Shown: positions 1-6,599 of the stretch, in pieces
How positions within the stretch are numbered: position 1 is the stretch's first letter
How the letters are laid out: every line of letters starts with the position of its first letter
DNA from: Bacteroidales bacterium UBA2632
GTDB taxonomy: Bacteria > Bacteroidota > Bacteroidia > Bacteroidales > Dysgonomonadaceae
Assembly (NCBI GenBank): GCA_002359825.1
Contig: DENY01000001.1
Location: 594 to 7,823 of the forward strand
Length of the DNA stretch: 7,230 bases
Direction: 5' to 3'
Notes under the pieces: model-generated
What the model was told of the DNA's origin: nothing
The model's database searches: none
The model's input: only the letters and a program-made list of their open reading frames with translations
Position numbers and translations under genes: made by a program

Positions 1-1164
1 TCGGCGTGGATGTCAAGAAAGATGAGTGGTGCAGGTTTTGATGTAGTTTACATTACATCCATAAAAGACAGCAAAGAAGCAATTTACACCGCTATAGAAG
101 ACGGCTTTGGGCGTGCTGATATATTGCTAATCACGGGAGGTAACGGCCCAACGAAAGACGATATTACAAAAAACACACTTTGTGATTACTTTAACGACCA
201 ACTTGTCTTCGACAATGAAGTGTTGAAAAACATAGAAGCTCTTTTTAAAGATAGAAACATTGCACTGAACGAATTGACCCGCAATCAAGCCTTTGTGCCA
301 GAGAGGAGCACTGTAATCCAAAACAAAGTTGGAACTGCACCCGTTCTTTGGTTCGAAAAAAATGGCAAGATACTTATTTCGATGCCTGGTGTGCCTTTGG
401 AAATGCGCTGGGCAATGAAGGAAGAGGTTATTCCTCGTTTGACGAAAATGTTTCAAACAAAAAAGTTTCTCAAGCATGTGTTTTATACACAAGGTATATC
501 AGAGTCGGCGCTTGCCATGCACTTAAACGATTTTGAAGAACAACTCCCCAATGGTTTTGGCCTTGCTTATCTTCCAGGAGGAGGCATCATTCGTTTGCGC
601 TTGTCTGTAAAGGGTGATGAATACGTCGCTGAAATGGAAAAACAGGCTGATAAACTAAAAGTTCTATTGGGCGAATATCTATTGGCTGAATCTGAAGATC
701 CACTTCAACAGTTATTGGGCAACACACTTAAAGACAAAGGTATGACCATCTCTCTTGCCGAAAGCTGTTCGGGTGGATATCTTTCTCATTTGCTCACCAG
801 TACTCCTGGGGCATCTGATTATTTCAAAGGAGGTGTTGTGAGTTATGCCAACAGTGCAAAAATGAATCTGCTGAATGTAAAGCAAGCCACATTAGACAAT
901 CATGGTGCAGTTAGCCATCAAGTGGTAGAAGAGATGGCCAAAGGTGCTATTGAAGCTTTTGCCACCGATTGTGCTATAGCTGTATCGGGAATAGCCGGAC
1001 CTGATGGAGGAACAGTACAAAAACCTGTTGGCACAGTGTGGATCTGCACTATATGTAAAGACTCGGTTGTGAGTAAGAAGTATATGTTTGGTAAATCACG
1101 TGAAAACAATATTCGCCGTTCAGCAGTTATGGCACTGGTGCAGATGTTGCGCTGTATGCAATGA
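1..1164 (+). CDS. cinA: CinA family protein: N-terminal MoCF-like domain plus C-terminal nicotinamide-nucleotide amidase domain (5' partial)
   Basis: The reading frame is open from the first base (Ser-Ala-Trp before the first Met at nt 10), and family members normally have about 20 more residues upstream, so the true start lies outside the window and the Met at nt 10 is internal. The N-terminal part is the molybdopterin-binding-like (COG1058) domain, with the family motif GGNGPTKDD at nt 136-162; the third residue is usually Leu rather than Asn. The C-terminal part is the PncC-type amidase domain: AESCSGG at nt 757-777 with the expected catalytic Ser at 763-765, Tyr and Lys of YANSAK at 844-861, and SGIAGP at 985-1002. 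The family deamidates nicotinamide mononucleotide to nicotinate mononucleotide in pyridine-nucleotide recycling, and some members also hydrolyse ADP-ribose. The old name 'competence/damage-inducible' does not imply competence here. The visible 387 codons plus the missing start give a normal full length of about 408 residues. The protein is cytoplasmic. Confidence 0.95.
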   Translation, partial: SAWMSRKMSGAGFDVVYITSIKDSKEAIYTAIEDGFGRADILLITGGNGPTKDDITKNTLCDYFNDQLVFDNEVLKNIEALFKDRNIALNELTRNQAFVPERSTVIQNKVGTAPVLWFEKNGKILISMPGVPLEMRWAMKEEVIPRLTKMFQTKKFLKHVFYTQGISESALAMHLNDFEEQLPNGFGLAYLPGGGIIRLRLSVKGDEYVAEMEKQADKLKVLLGEYLLAESEDPLQQLLGNTLKDKGMTISLAESCSGGYLSHLLTSTPGASDYFKGGVVSYANSAKMNLLNVKQATLDNHGAVSHQVVEEMAKGAIEAFATDCAIAVSGIAGPDGGTVQKPVGTVWICTICKDSVVSKKYMFGKSRENNIRRSAVMALVQMLRCMQ

Positions 1165-1178
1165 TTGATGTGTAAATG

Positions 1179-1220
1179 AAAATAGCCGTTACAAATCATA
1201 CGAATTGTAACGGCTATTTT
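1179..1220. terminator. Bidirectional intrinsic terminator between cinA and serS
   Basis: A perfect 16-bp inverted repeat (left arm 1179-1194, right arm 1205-1220) encloses a 10-nt loop. Each arm carries a GC-rich core (AGCCGTTAC and its complement) and ends in a run of four A or T at the base, so either strand transcribes a stem ending in UAUUUU. It begins 15 nt after the cinA stop codon and lies 48 nt beyond the serS stop codon, the expected place for a terminator shared by two convergent genes. Function is inferred from structure and position. Confidence 0.85.
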
Positions 1221-1231
1221 ATATTATAATG

Positions 1232-1261
1232 TGAGAAATTGATTCTTTTGAGTCTTTCTCA
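1232..1261. repeat. Second, imperfect hairpin at the serS 3' end
   Basis: TGAGAAA (1232-1238) pairs with TTTCTCA (1255-1261). Inside it, GATTC (1241-1245) pairs with GAGTC (1250-1254) around a TTTT loop, leaving a two-base bulge. Read from the + strand, the inner stem has one G-U pair; read from the serS strand this becomes an A-C mismatch, so the fold is better on the + strand. It starts 6 nt past the serS stop codon. It may protect or define the serS mRNA 3' end, or simply be chance in AT-rich DNA. Confidence 0.4.
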
Positions 1262-1267
1262 TTGAAT

Positions 1268-2539
1268 CTAATCAATCATCTCAAACCCCGTATAAGGTAC
1301 CAATGCCTTAGGAATGCGAATACCTTCTGGTGTTTGATTGTTCTCGAGCAATGCTGCTAAAATTCGTGGTAAAGGCAATGCACTACCATTTAATGTATGG
1401 CAAAGCTGTGTTTTTTTATTATCGTCACGATAACGACATTTTAATCTATTTGCTTGGTAGCTTTCAAAGTTAGACACAGAGCTCACTTCCAACCAACGTT
1501 CTTGTGCAGCAGAATATACTTCAAAGTCGAAAGTCAATGCTGACGTGAAACCCATATCACCCCCACAAAGGCGAAGTATGCGCCAAGGAAGTTCAAGTTT
1601 TTCGATCAAAGTTTGTACATAGTTGACCATTTCGTCGAGACGATTGTAAGAGTTCTCAGGAGCTTCGATGCATACAATTTCCACTTTATCAAACTGGTGC
1701 AACCGGTTTAATCCGCGCACATCTTTTCCATATGAGCCAGCTTCACGACGGAAACAAGCTGAATAGGCTGTGTTTTTAATCGGAAAATCTTTCTTGTCTA
1801 ATATAACATCTCTGTAAATATTAGTAACCGGTACTTCTGCTGTAGGGATAAGGTATAAGTCATCTATTTGTGCATGATACATCTGACCTTCTTTATCGGG
1901 CAATTGACCTGTACCAAATCCTGAATCGGCATTTACTAGGTATGGTGGTTGAATCTCTGTAAAACCATTGTCTCTAGCATTGTCTAAAAAGAAATTGATC
2001 AGTGCGCGTTGCAAGCGTGCTCCTTTACCTTTATATACAGGGAAACCTGCTCCGGCAATCTTTACACCTAATTCAAAATCGATTAAATCATATTGTTTAG
2101 CCAAGTCCCAATGTGGAACTGCGCTTTCTGGGAGGGTTGGCATGCTGCCACCCGAGCGTTCAATAAGATTATCATCCGCTCCTTTTCCTTCTGGAACAGA
2201 CTCATGAGGAACATTGGGTATGTTTACAAGAATATCTTGAAGTCTTGTTTCAGAAGAAGCAAGTTCAGATTCATATTTTTTCGAATCTTCTTTGAGCTTT
2301 GTCACATAAAGACGAGACTTTTCGGCCTCTTCTTTCTTTCCCTCTTTAAAGTAAGACCCGATCAATTTTGATGTAGAGTTTACTTCTGCAAGGATGTTAT
2401 CTAATTGGGTTTGAGCGTTTCTTCTTCTCTCATCGAGATTCAGCACATCATTAATCATGCTCTCTGCGTCGAAGTTTCTTTTACGTAACCCGTCAATAAC
2501 CCTTTGAGGATTATCATAAATTGTTTTTAATGTTAGCAT
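1268..2539 (-). CDS. serS: Seryl-tRNA synthetase (class II)
   Basis: Charges tRNA-Ser (and tRNA-Sec where present) with serine using ATP, in the cytoplasm. At 423 residues it has the usual family length. Residues about 1-110 form the N-terminal tRNA-binding arm, with the charged, Leu/Glu/Lys-rich stretch 35-105 fitting its long antiparallel coiled coil. The catalytic core follows: the TAE serine-binding loop at 233-235, class II motif 2 with FRRE at 263-266 and the RLHQF element at 279-283, and motif 3 around NGSALPLPR at 384-392, whose Arg392 is the expected ATP-contacting arginine. The Met at nt 2539 gives the N-terminus typical of the family and sits about 30 nt after a Bacteroidota-type -7 element. 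No Shine-Dalgarno sequence is evident, as is usual in this phylum. It is convergent with cinA and on the same strand as the small ORF and tilS upstream. All key motifs are intact. Confidence 0.98.
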   Translation of the reverse strand: MLTLKTIYDNPQRVIDGLRKRNFDAESMINDVLNLDERRRNAQTQLDNILAEVNSTSKLIGSYFKEGKKEEAEKSRLYVTKLKEDSKKYESELASSETRLQDILVNIPNVPHESVPEGKGADDNLIERSGGSMPTLPESAVPHWDLAKQYDLIDFELGVKIAGAGFPVYKGKGARLQRALINFFLDNARDNGFTEIQPPYLVNADSGFGTGQLPDKEGQMYHAQIDDLYLIPTAEVPVTNIYRDVILDKKDFPIKNTAYSACFRREAGSYGKDVRGLNRLHQFDKVEIVCIEAPENSYNRLDEMVNYVQTLIEKLELPWRILRLCGGDMGFTSALTFDFEVYSAAQERWLEVSSVSNFESYQANRLKCRYRDDNKKTQLCHTLNGSALPLPRILAALLENNQTPEGIRIPKALVPYTGFEMID

Positions 2540-2570
2540 TGGAAAATTTTTTTACAACTTTTTTCAGATG

Positions 2571-2602
2571 CAAAGGTAATAAAAAGTTATAGCCTAAAGA
2601 TT
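2571..2602 (-). promoter_or_regulatory. Probable serS promoter (Bacteroidota -33/-7 type)
   Basis: On the minus strand TACCTTTG (nt 2578 to 2571) is an exact match to the Bacteroidota -7 consensus TAnnTTTG. The upstream -33 TTTG element is not clear; the nearest candidate, TTTA, lies about 16 nt upstream of the -7 element, closer than the usual 19-21. Transcription would begin near nt 2564-2567, leaving a leader of about 25 nt before the serS ATG. It lies between the small ORF stop and serS, suggesting that serS has its own promoter. Confidence 0.55.
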
Positions 2603-2642
2603 AGATTGTGCGCTAAATTTCTGATATGTTGTCAGGAACAAT

Positions 2643-2780
2643 TTAAAAAAGTTGGAAATGAAGAAATTCCATTGCTTCTCTTTCTCTTCTTTTTCTGTTG
2701 TTATAATTACGTACTACTAAATAGGCAAATCCTGCAAAGGTTGCTACTAAAAGCACATCTTTTACTACGGTTGTTTTCAT
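2643..2780 (-). CDS. Small hypothetical single-pass membrane protein, 45 aa
   Basis: I do not recognise a family. The minus strand reads ATG at 2780-2778 and TAA at 2645-2643, encoding 45 residues. Residues 9-23 (VLLVATFAGFAYLVV) form an uninterrupted hydrophobic segment, short but adequate for one membrane helix. It is preceded by a short N-terminus with Lys2 and Lys7 and followed by a strongly basic stretch, residues 24-34, rich in Arg and Lys, then a mixed tail ending in FHFQLF. By the positive-inside rule the basic C-terminus would face the cytoplasm. The ORF sits alone in the 384-nt gap between tilS and serS, on their strand, 143 nt after tilS. The start is preceded by A/T-rich sequence with no Shine-Dalgarno, normal for this phylum, and I found no TAnnTTTG promoter upstream. 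Hydrophobic segment, charge asymmetry and placement favour a real gene, but with no recognised homologue it stays a prediction. Confidence 0.55.
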   Translation of the reverse strand: MKTTVVKDVLLVATFAGFAYLVVRNYNNRKRREREAMEFLHFQLF

Positions 2781-2923
2781 TTTGTAAATATTTTTATTTT
2801 ATCGTTAAATCTAAGTTTCTAATTTCCAATTAACTGTTGTTGGCTTTATATATAAGACGAACAAAAAGTGAATTAGTTGCATGAAAGTAATGAATTATTG
2901 CTTACCAATAGATGGTTTTAACT

Positions 2924-4243
2924 TTAATTAATCAAAGTAATTGTGCAAACAGTTTTTGTGGTACTATTTACTTTAAATCTATTGTCTGCTCTATGATTTA
3001 CAATCCATACTATATCGTCTCCAGAAATCAAAATCCATGTTTCTTCCTTTTCAAACAATGTAAATTTATTATCCGTAAAAAAATCACTTAATTTCTTTTT
3101 GCCTTTCATGCCAAATGGAACAAACCAATCTGCTTTTCTCCATTTTCGAAGAACAAGCGGAAAGTTCAATTTATCACTATCAACATGCAGAATAGATCTA
3201 TTTTTTTGGATTTTAAAGTCAGGTGTGTAATTCTCTGATTCAATCTTTATGTTAATAGGTAGTACACTATTGACAGTATCAGGATAGATCAAATATTCTT
3301 TGACTTCATCGCCTGTCGGGTTATGTTTTGATATTACTAAATGTTCTCTATCTTTCAATAATCTATAACTATTCGCAAGATATATTTTACCGGGAATAGA
3401 ATCTAAATTGTTTGCAATATCTTCTATAACGGAAGGAGTGAAACCTAAAGGAGATAAAATCTCAAACAATACTGACTGGTGTGAATAAGTCTGCTGTAGT
3501 TTGGCAATATCAATTAAATTGTCTTGTAAAACTGTTGCAATGGCATATTGTATATAGGCATCGTATATTTTTTCTACTTCCTTCAAATTGTTAGCAGTGG
3601 TTACAATAGAGTTTTTCACCGATGGATTTATCTTCTCAAGGGTTGGTAATACTTTTAGTCTTAATGTATTACGGGTGTATATCTCCTCTTCATTGGTGTT
3701 GTCTATCACATAAGGCACTTCGTTGAGTGACAAATACTCCATTATTTCGCTTCGCGATACATCTAAGAGGGGACGCACAACATATTTGTTTGTGATAGGT
3801 ATGCCAGTCAATCCTTTTATTCCTGTTCCTCTGATCAAATTAATGAGTATAGTTTCCACAGAATCATCTTTGTGATGGGCTATACCTATAGACGTAGCAT
3901 TTTGCTCTAACCTAATCTTTTCAAACCAATCGTATCGGAGTTCACGCGCAGCCATTTCGATAGATATTTTTTTTGAAGTAGCGTAAGATTCTGTATCAAA
4001 GTCGATTGTAAACAACGGAATATCATTTTCGGCACACCATCTATTTACAAAAGCAGCGTCGCTGTTCGAATTTTCGCCCCGCAAATGGAAGTTGCAATGT
4101 CCCGCAATACAATTATAACCAAGCTGTATCAATATATGAATTAAAGCCATTGAATCGGGTCCACCACTCAAACCAACAAGAACTTTACTTTGTTTTGTGA
4201 GTAAATTGTGATGCGAAATATATTCATTAACTTGAGTAATCAT
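2924..4243 (-). CDS. tilS: tRNA(Ile)-lysidine synthase
   Basis: Converts the wobble cytidine 34 of the CAU-anticodon tRNA-Ile to lysidine using ATP and lysine, switching the tRNA from Met/AUG to Ile/AUA; it is normally essential. The N-terminal N-type ATP pyrophosphatase domain shows the PP-loop SGGPDS at residues 26-31, the HCNFHLRGE element at 49-57, AARELRYDWF at 98-107, AHHKDDSVET at 122-131 and RGTGIKGL at 138-145. The NTNEEEIYTRN stretch at 182-192 is also typical. A middle region at about 205-300 fits the helical linker, and residues about 365-424 form the C-terminal TilS domain, with WFVPFGMKGKKKLSDFF at 373-389. At 439 residues it has the family's usual length. The start Met, 25 residues before the PP-loop, is the natural one. 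It is divergent from pheS; a candidate promoter lies about 80 nt upstream. No defect is seen. Confidence 0.96.
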   Translation of the reverse strand: MITQVNEYISHHNLLTKQSKVLVGLSGGPDSMALIHILIQLGYNCIAGHCNFHLRGENSNSDAAFVNRWCAENDIPLFTIDFDTESYATSKKISIEMAARELRYDWFEKIRLEQNATSIGIAHHKDDSVETILINLIRGTGIKGLTGIPITNKYVVRPLLDVSRSEIMEYLSLNEVPYVIDNTNEEEIYTRNTLRLKVLPTLEKINPSVKNSIVTTANNLKEVEKIYDAYIQYAIATVLQDNLIDIAKLQQTYSHQSVLFEILSPLGFTPSVIEDIANNLDSIPGKIYLANSYRLLKDREHLVISKHNPTGDEVKEYLIYPDTVNSVLPINIKIESENYTPDFKIQKNRSILHVDSDKLNFPLVLRKWRKADWFVPFGMKGKKKLSDFFTDNKFTLFEKEETWILISGDDIVWIVNHRADNRFKVNSTTKTVCTITLIN

Positions 4244-4321
4244 TTAATGGATTTTTTGAGTTAGAATAGAGCTAATAAACAAACGTTCTTGAATTTTGCT
4301 CTAATGATACTGATTAAAAAG

Positions 4322-4349
4322 CAAATTTACAATTAGTTTCTCATACAAA
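4322..4349 (-). promoter_or_regulatory. Candidate tilS promoter
   Basis: On the minus strand TAAATTTG (nt 4329 to 4322) matches the Bacteroidota -7 consensus TAnnTTTG. A TTTG at 4349 to 4346 could be the -33 element, but the 16-nt spacer is shorter than the usual 19-21. It would give a leader of roughly 70-75 nt before the tilS ATG. The match is modest in such AT-rich DNA; its placement in the divergent gap is the main support. Confidence 0.4.
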
Positions 4350-4392
4350 GAAGACGTATCTCTACATTACTACCAATTCTTTTAAAATTATA

Positions 4393-4424
4393 TGTGGCAA
4401 ATAGGACAGAAAAGTGTAATTTTG
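4393..4424 (+). promoter_or_regulatory. Probable pheS promoter (Bacteroidota -33/-7 type)
   Basis: TAATTTTG at 4417-4424 fits the -7 consensus TAnnTTTG exactly. TGTG at 4393-4396, one base from the -33 TTTG, lies 20 nt upstream, which is the expected spacing. Transcription would begin near nt 4430, leaving an A-rich leader of about 34 nt before pheS. No leader peptide, T-box or hairpin attenuator was seen between this site and the start codon. Confidence 0.55.
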
Positions 4425-4463
4425 TAATTAAAATATCAAACTAAAGTAAAGCAAAAACAAAGA

Positions 4464-5483
4464 ATGATTGATAAAATATTAAGGATACTTTCTGAAATAG
4501 ATGATCTGAAAGCAACCAATCCCGAAGAGTTCGAGGCACTCCGCATTAAATACTTAAGTAAAAAAGGAATTGTAAATTCTCTTATGAGCGAATTTAGAAC
4601 TGTGCCAGCCGAAGAGAAGAAAGAAGTAGGTCAAAAGTTGAATCAGCTAAAAAATGCATTGCAAGATAGAATCAACGAATTGAAGAAAAATCTGGATAAC
4701 TCGCTCGAACAGTCAACCGATTTCGATTTATCGCGCACATCCTATCCTATACCTTTAGGTACGCGTCATCCTTTGTCTTTGGTGAAAGAAGAGATTTGCT
4801 CTATTTTTAGAAGAATAGGCTTTTCCATTGCCGAAGGCCCCGAAATTGAAGACGATTGGCATGTTTTCTCTTCATTGAACTTTGCAGAAGATCATCCTGC
4901 ACGAGATATGCAAGATACTTTTTTTATTCAGAGAAACCCTGAAGTTGTTTTACGCACACACACCTCTTCGGTACAAACTCGTGTGATGGAAAAAACACAA
5001 CCTCCCATTCGCATTACATGTCCAGGACGTGTTTACCGCAACGAGGCTATTTCAGCAAGAGCACACTGTCTGTTCCATCAAGTAGAAGGACTTTATATAG
5101 ACAAAGACGTTTCGTTTGCCGACTTGAAGCAAGCGTTACTATTCTTTACAAAAGAACTATTTGGCAAAGACACTCAAATTCGTTTGAGACCATCCTATTT
5201 CCCTTTTACCGAGCCAAGTGCCGAAATGGATATTTCGTGTCACATTTGCGGAGGCAAAGGTTGCAATATTTGCAAACACACGGGATGGGTAGAAATACTG
5301 GGTTGCGGTATGGTTGACCCTGCTGTTTTGGAAAACTGTGGTATAGATAGCACTATATATTCGGGCTATGCATTTGGCATGGGTGTCGAACGTATTGCTA
5401 TGCTGAAGTATCAAATAAACGATATACGTTTATTTTTTGATAACGATGTAAACTTCTTGCATCAGTTTCAATCTGCATTTTAA
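4464..5483 (+). CDS. pheS: Phenylalanyl-tRNA synthetase alpha subunit (class II)
   Basis: Catalytic alpha subunit of the cytoplasmic alpha2-beta2 enzyme that charges tRNA-Phe with phenylalanine. Residues about 1-85 form the N-terminal coiled-coil, tRNA-binding arm. The core shows motif 1 around 101-130, the HPARDMQDTFF element at 144-154, motif 2 with RVYRNE at 189-194 and FHQVEG at 204-209, and motif 3 with FGMGVER at 304-310. Cys259, Cys262, Cys267 and Cys270 form a CxxC-x4-CxxC knuckle, followed by GWVEILGCGMV; this cysteine pattern occurs in many bacterial PheS proteins and looks like a metal-binding site. At 339 residues the length is typical. The first Met follows an A-rich leader without Shine-Dalgarno and gives the family-standard N-terminus. 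pheT is not downstream; the next gene starts 19 nt after the stop and encodes an unrelated exported protein. The beta subunit must therefore be encoded elsewhere, a common arrangement in this phylum. Confidence 0.98.
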   Translation: MIDKILRILSEIDDLKATNPEEFEALRIKYLSKKGIVNSLMSEFRTVPAEEKKEVGQKLNQLKNALQDRINELKKNLDNSLEQSTDFDLSRTSYPIPLGTRHPLSLVKEEICSIFRRIGFSIAEGPEIEDDWHVFSSLNFAEDHPARDMQDTFFIQRNPEVVLRTHTSSVQTRVMEKTQPPIRITCPGRVYRNEAISARAHCLFHQVEGLYIDKDVSFADLKQALLFFTKELFGKDTQIRLRPSYFPFTEPSAEMDISCHICGGKGCNICKHTGWVEILGCGMVDPAVLENCGIDSTIYSGYAFGMGVERIAMLKYQINDIRLFFDNDVNFLHQFQSAF

Positions 5484-5502
5484 TTATTATAATAACTAAA
5501 AG

Positions 5503-6585
5503 ATGAACACAAAAATAAAGATTATTGCATTTGTACTCCTTTCAATAGGTGCATCTCTACAAGCTCAATTACCTATTAGACAGAATGCGTTGAAAAGTAA
5601 TAATTATGGTGTGGTATATAATTTACCTATTACTCAACTCGACTTTGAGTTGAAAATAACAAAGACCACTTACAAAAGAGGAGAGTACTATCAGTATGCC
5701 AAACAATTTCTTAGCATTGACAAACCCATTATTGAGGATCGGGTTGTTTATAATCTTGAAAGTGTGAGTGTTCAAAACACAGGTATTCCCAATAAAAACA
5801 ACTCCTATCTTATTGAATTTAAGTCTAAATCGGCAGAGCCTTTTGTTTATCTGACAAAAGAAGGACTGCTCTGTTCTATCAATCAAGAACCCCCACTACT
5901 GGATAAGGCAAGCACGCCAAATGCTCAATCAGAAACTGCGAGTAAAGTGAATGCCCAATCTTTATTGACAGAAGAAATTCTTATGGCAGGGTCGAGTGCC
6001 AAACAAGCTGAACTAATTGCCAAACAAATATTTGCTTTGCGATTGAGTCGTTCAGATATACTAACTGGTGAAGCCGAAAATATGCCACCCGATGGAACAG
6101 CCTATAAATTGGTGATGGACCAAATAAATATGCAAGAAAAAGCGTTGGTTGAAATGTTTTCAGGAAGTGTAGAAACCGAAGATATAACTTCAGTCGTTTC
6201 GATAATTCCAAGCCTAGAGAACATTGAAAAAGAAGTTCCTTTTCGCTTTTCTGAAAAGCTGGGAAAGGTGGATGCAGACGATTTAGCAGGTGAACCTGTT
6301 TATTTAAGTTTGATAAACAAAAGCCCACAGCCAGAAACAGAGCTCTCAGATAAAGATTTACGTAGACTTCAAAAGAAATTTTCAGAAGGTGTGGTATACA
6401 ATATTCCCAGCAAAGCTACATTAACCCTTACATATAGAAACAAACCATTACTTAACACCGAAGTGGATGTTGTTCAATATGGTTCGCAAGATGTGTTGAC
6501 CAAACAGATGTTTGATATTAGAAAACAACCCGTAAAGGTTGAGTTTTATCCACAATTGGGAGCCATTAAACAGATTACTCAATAA
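5503..6585 (+). CDS. DUF4831 family exported protein
   Basis: The function is unknown. At 360 residues it matches DUF4831, a family of about this size found mainly in Bacteroidales. Residues 1-21 form a signal peptide: Lys4 and Lys6, a hydrophobic core at 7-17, and a likely signal peptidase I cut after Ala21. There is no lipobox Cys, so the mature protein is predicted to be soluble in the periplasm or attached by other means. Family-like features are the GVVYNLPITQ start of the mature domain (36-45), the middle LTEEILMAG...AKQIFALR...DILTGEAENMP section at about 155-205, and the C-terminal beta-rich part. VVYN[L/I] occurs three times, at residues 37-41, 81-85 and 297-301. It starts 19 nt after pheS and ends 14 nt before the lipoprotein gene, with no terminator in either gap, so co-transcription is likely. 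Family assignment is from memory of conserved segments. Confidence 0.85.
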   Translation: MNTKIKIIAFVLLSIGASLQAQLPIRQNALKSNNYGVVYNLPITQLDFELKITKTTYKRGEYYQYAKQFLSIDKPIIEDRVVYNLESVSVQNTGIPNKNNSYLIEFKSKSAEPFVYLTKEGLLCSINQEPPLLDKASTPNAQSETASKVNAQSLLTEEILMAGSSAKQAELIAKQIFALRLSRSDILTGEAENMPPDGTAYKLVMDQINMQEKALVEMFSGSVETEDITSVVSIIPSLENIEKEVPFRFSEKLGKVDADDLAGEPVYLSLINKSPQPETELSDKDLRRLQKKFSEGVVYNIPSKATLTLTYRNKPLLNTEVDVVQYGSQDVLTKQMFDIRKQPVKVEFYPQLGAIKQITQ

Positions 6586-6599
6586 GAGAAAAAATAATT

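Larger units (their letters stand above)
4244..4463. other. Divergent intergenic region between tilS and pheS
   Basis: This 220-nt AT-rich gap holds the start regions of both genes, with opposed promoter-like -7 elements at 4322-4329 (minus) and 4417-4424 (plus) separated by 87 nt. No ORF of note, tRNA-like fold or strong inverted repeat was found. A loose pair, AATTTTGC at 4292-4299 and GCAAATTT at 4321-4328, would form a 7-of-8 stem with a 21-nt loop in the tilS leader; this is weak and probably chance. Confidence 0.6.

Noticed and set aside
10..12. ATG at nt 10 as the cinA start codon
   Set aside because: The frame is open upstream and the preceding Ser-Ala-Trp fits the conserved family sequence; starting here would remove the first strand of the MoCF-like domain.
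127..492. Minus-strand ORF of 121 codons opposite cinA
   Set aside because: The overlapping plus-strand frame encodes clear CinA motifs; the antisense product shows no family features.
2606..2833. Plus-strand ORF of 75 codons in the tilS-serS gap
   Set aside because: Its product is low-complexity Leu/Phe/Cys/Lys-rich sequence from AT-rich DNA, it has no recognisable motif, and it lies antisense to the more protein-like 45-codon minus-strand ORF, which explains its hydrophobic composition.
2885..2903. Weak hairpin after tilS (AAGTAAT paired with ATTGCTT)
   Set aside because: On the tilS transcript strand the stem is AU-rich with an internal C-A mismatch and no following T-run, so it is not a credible terminator.
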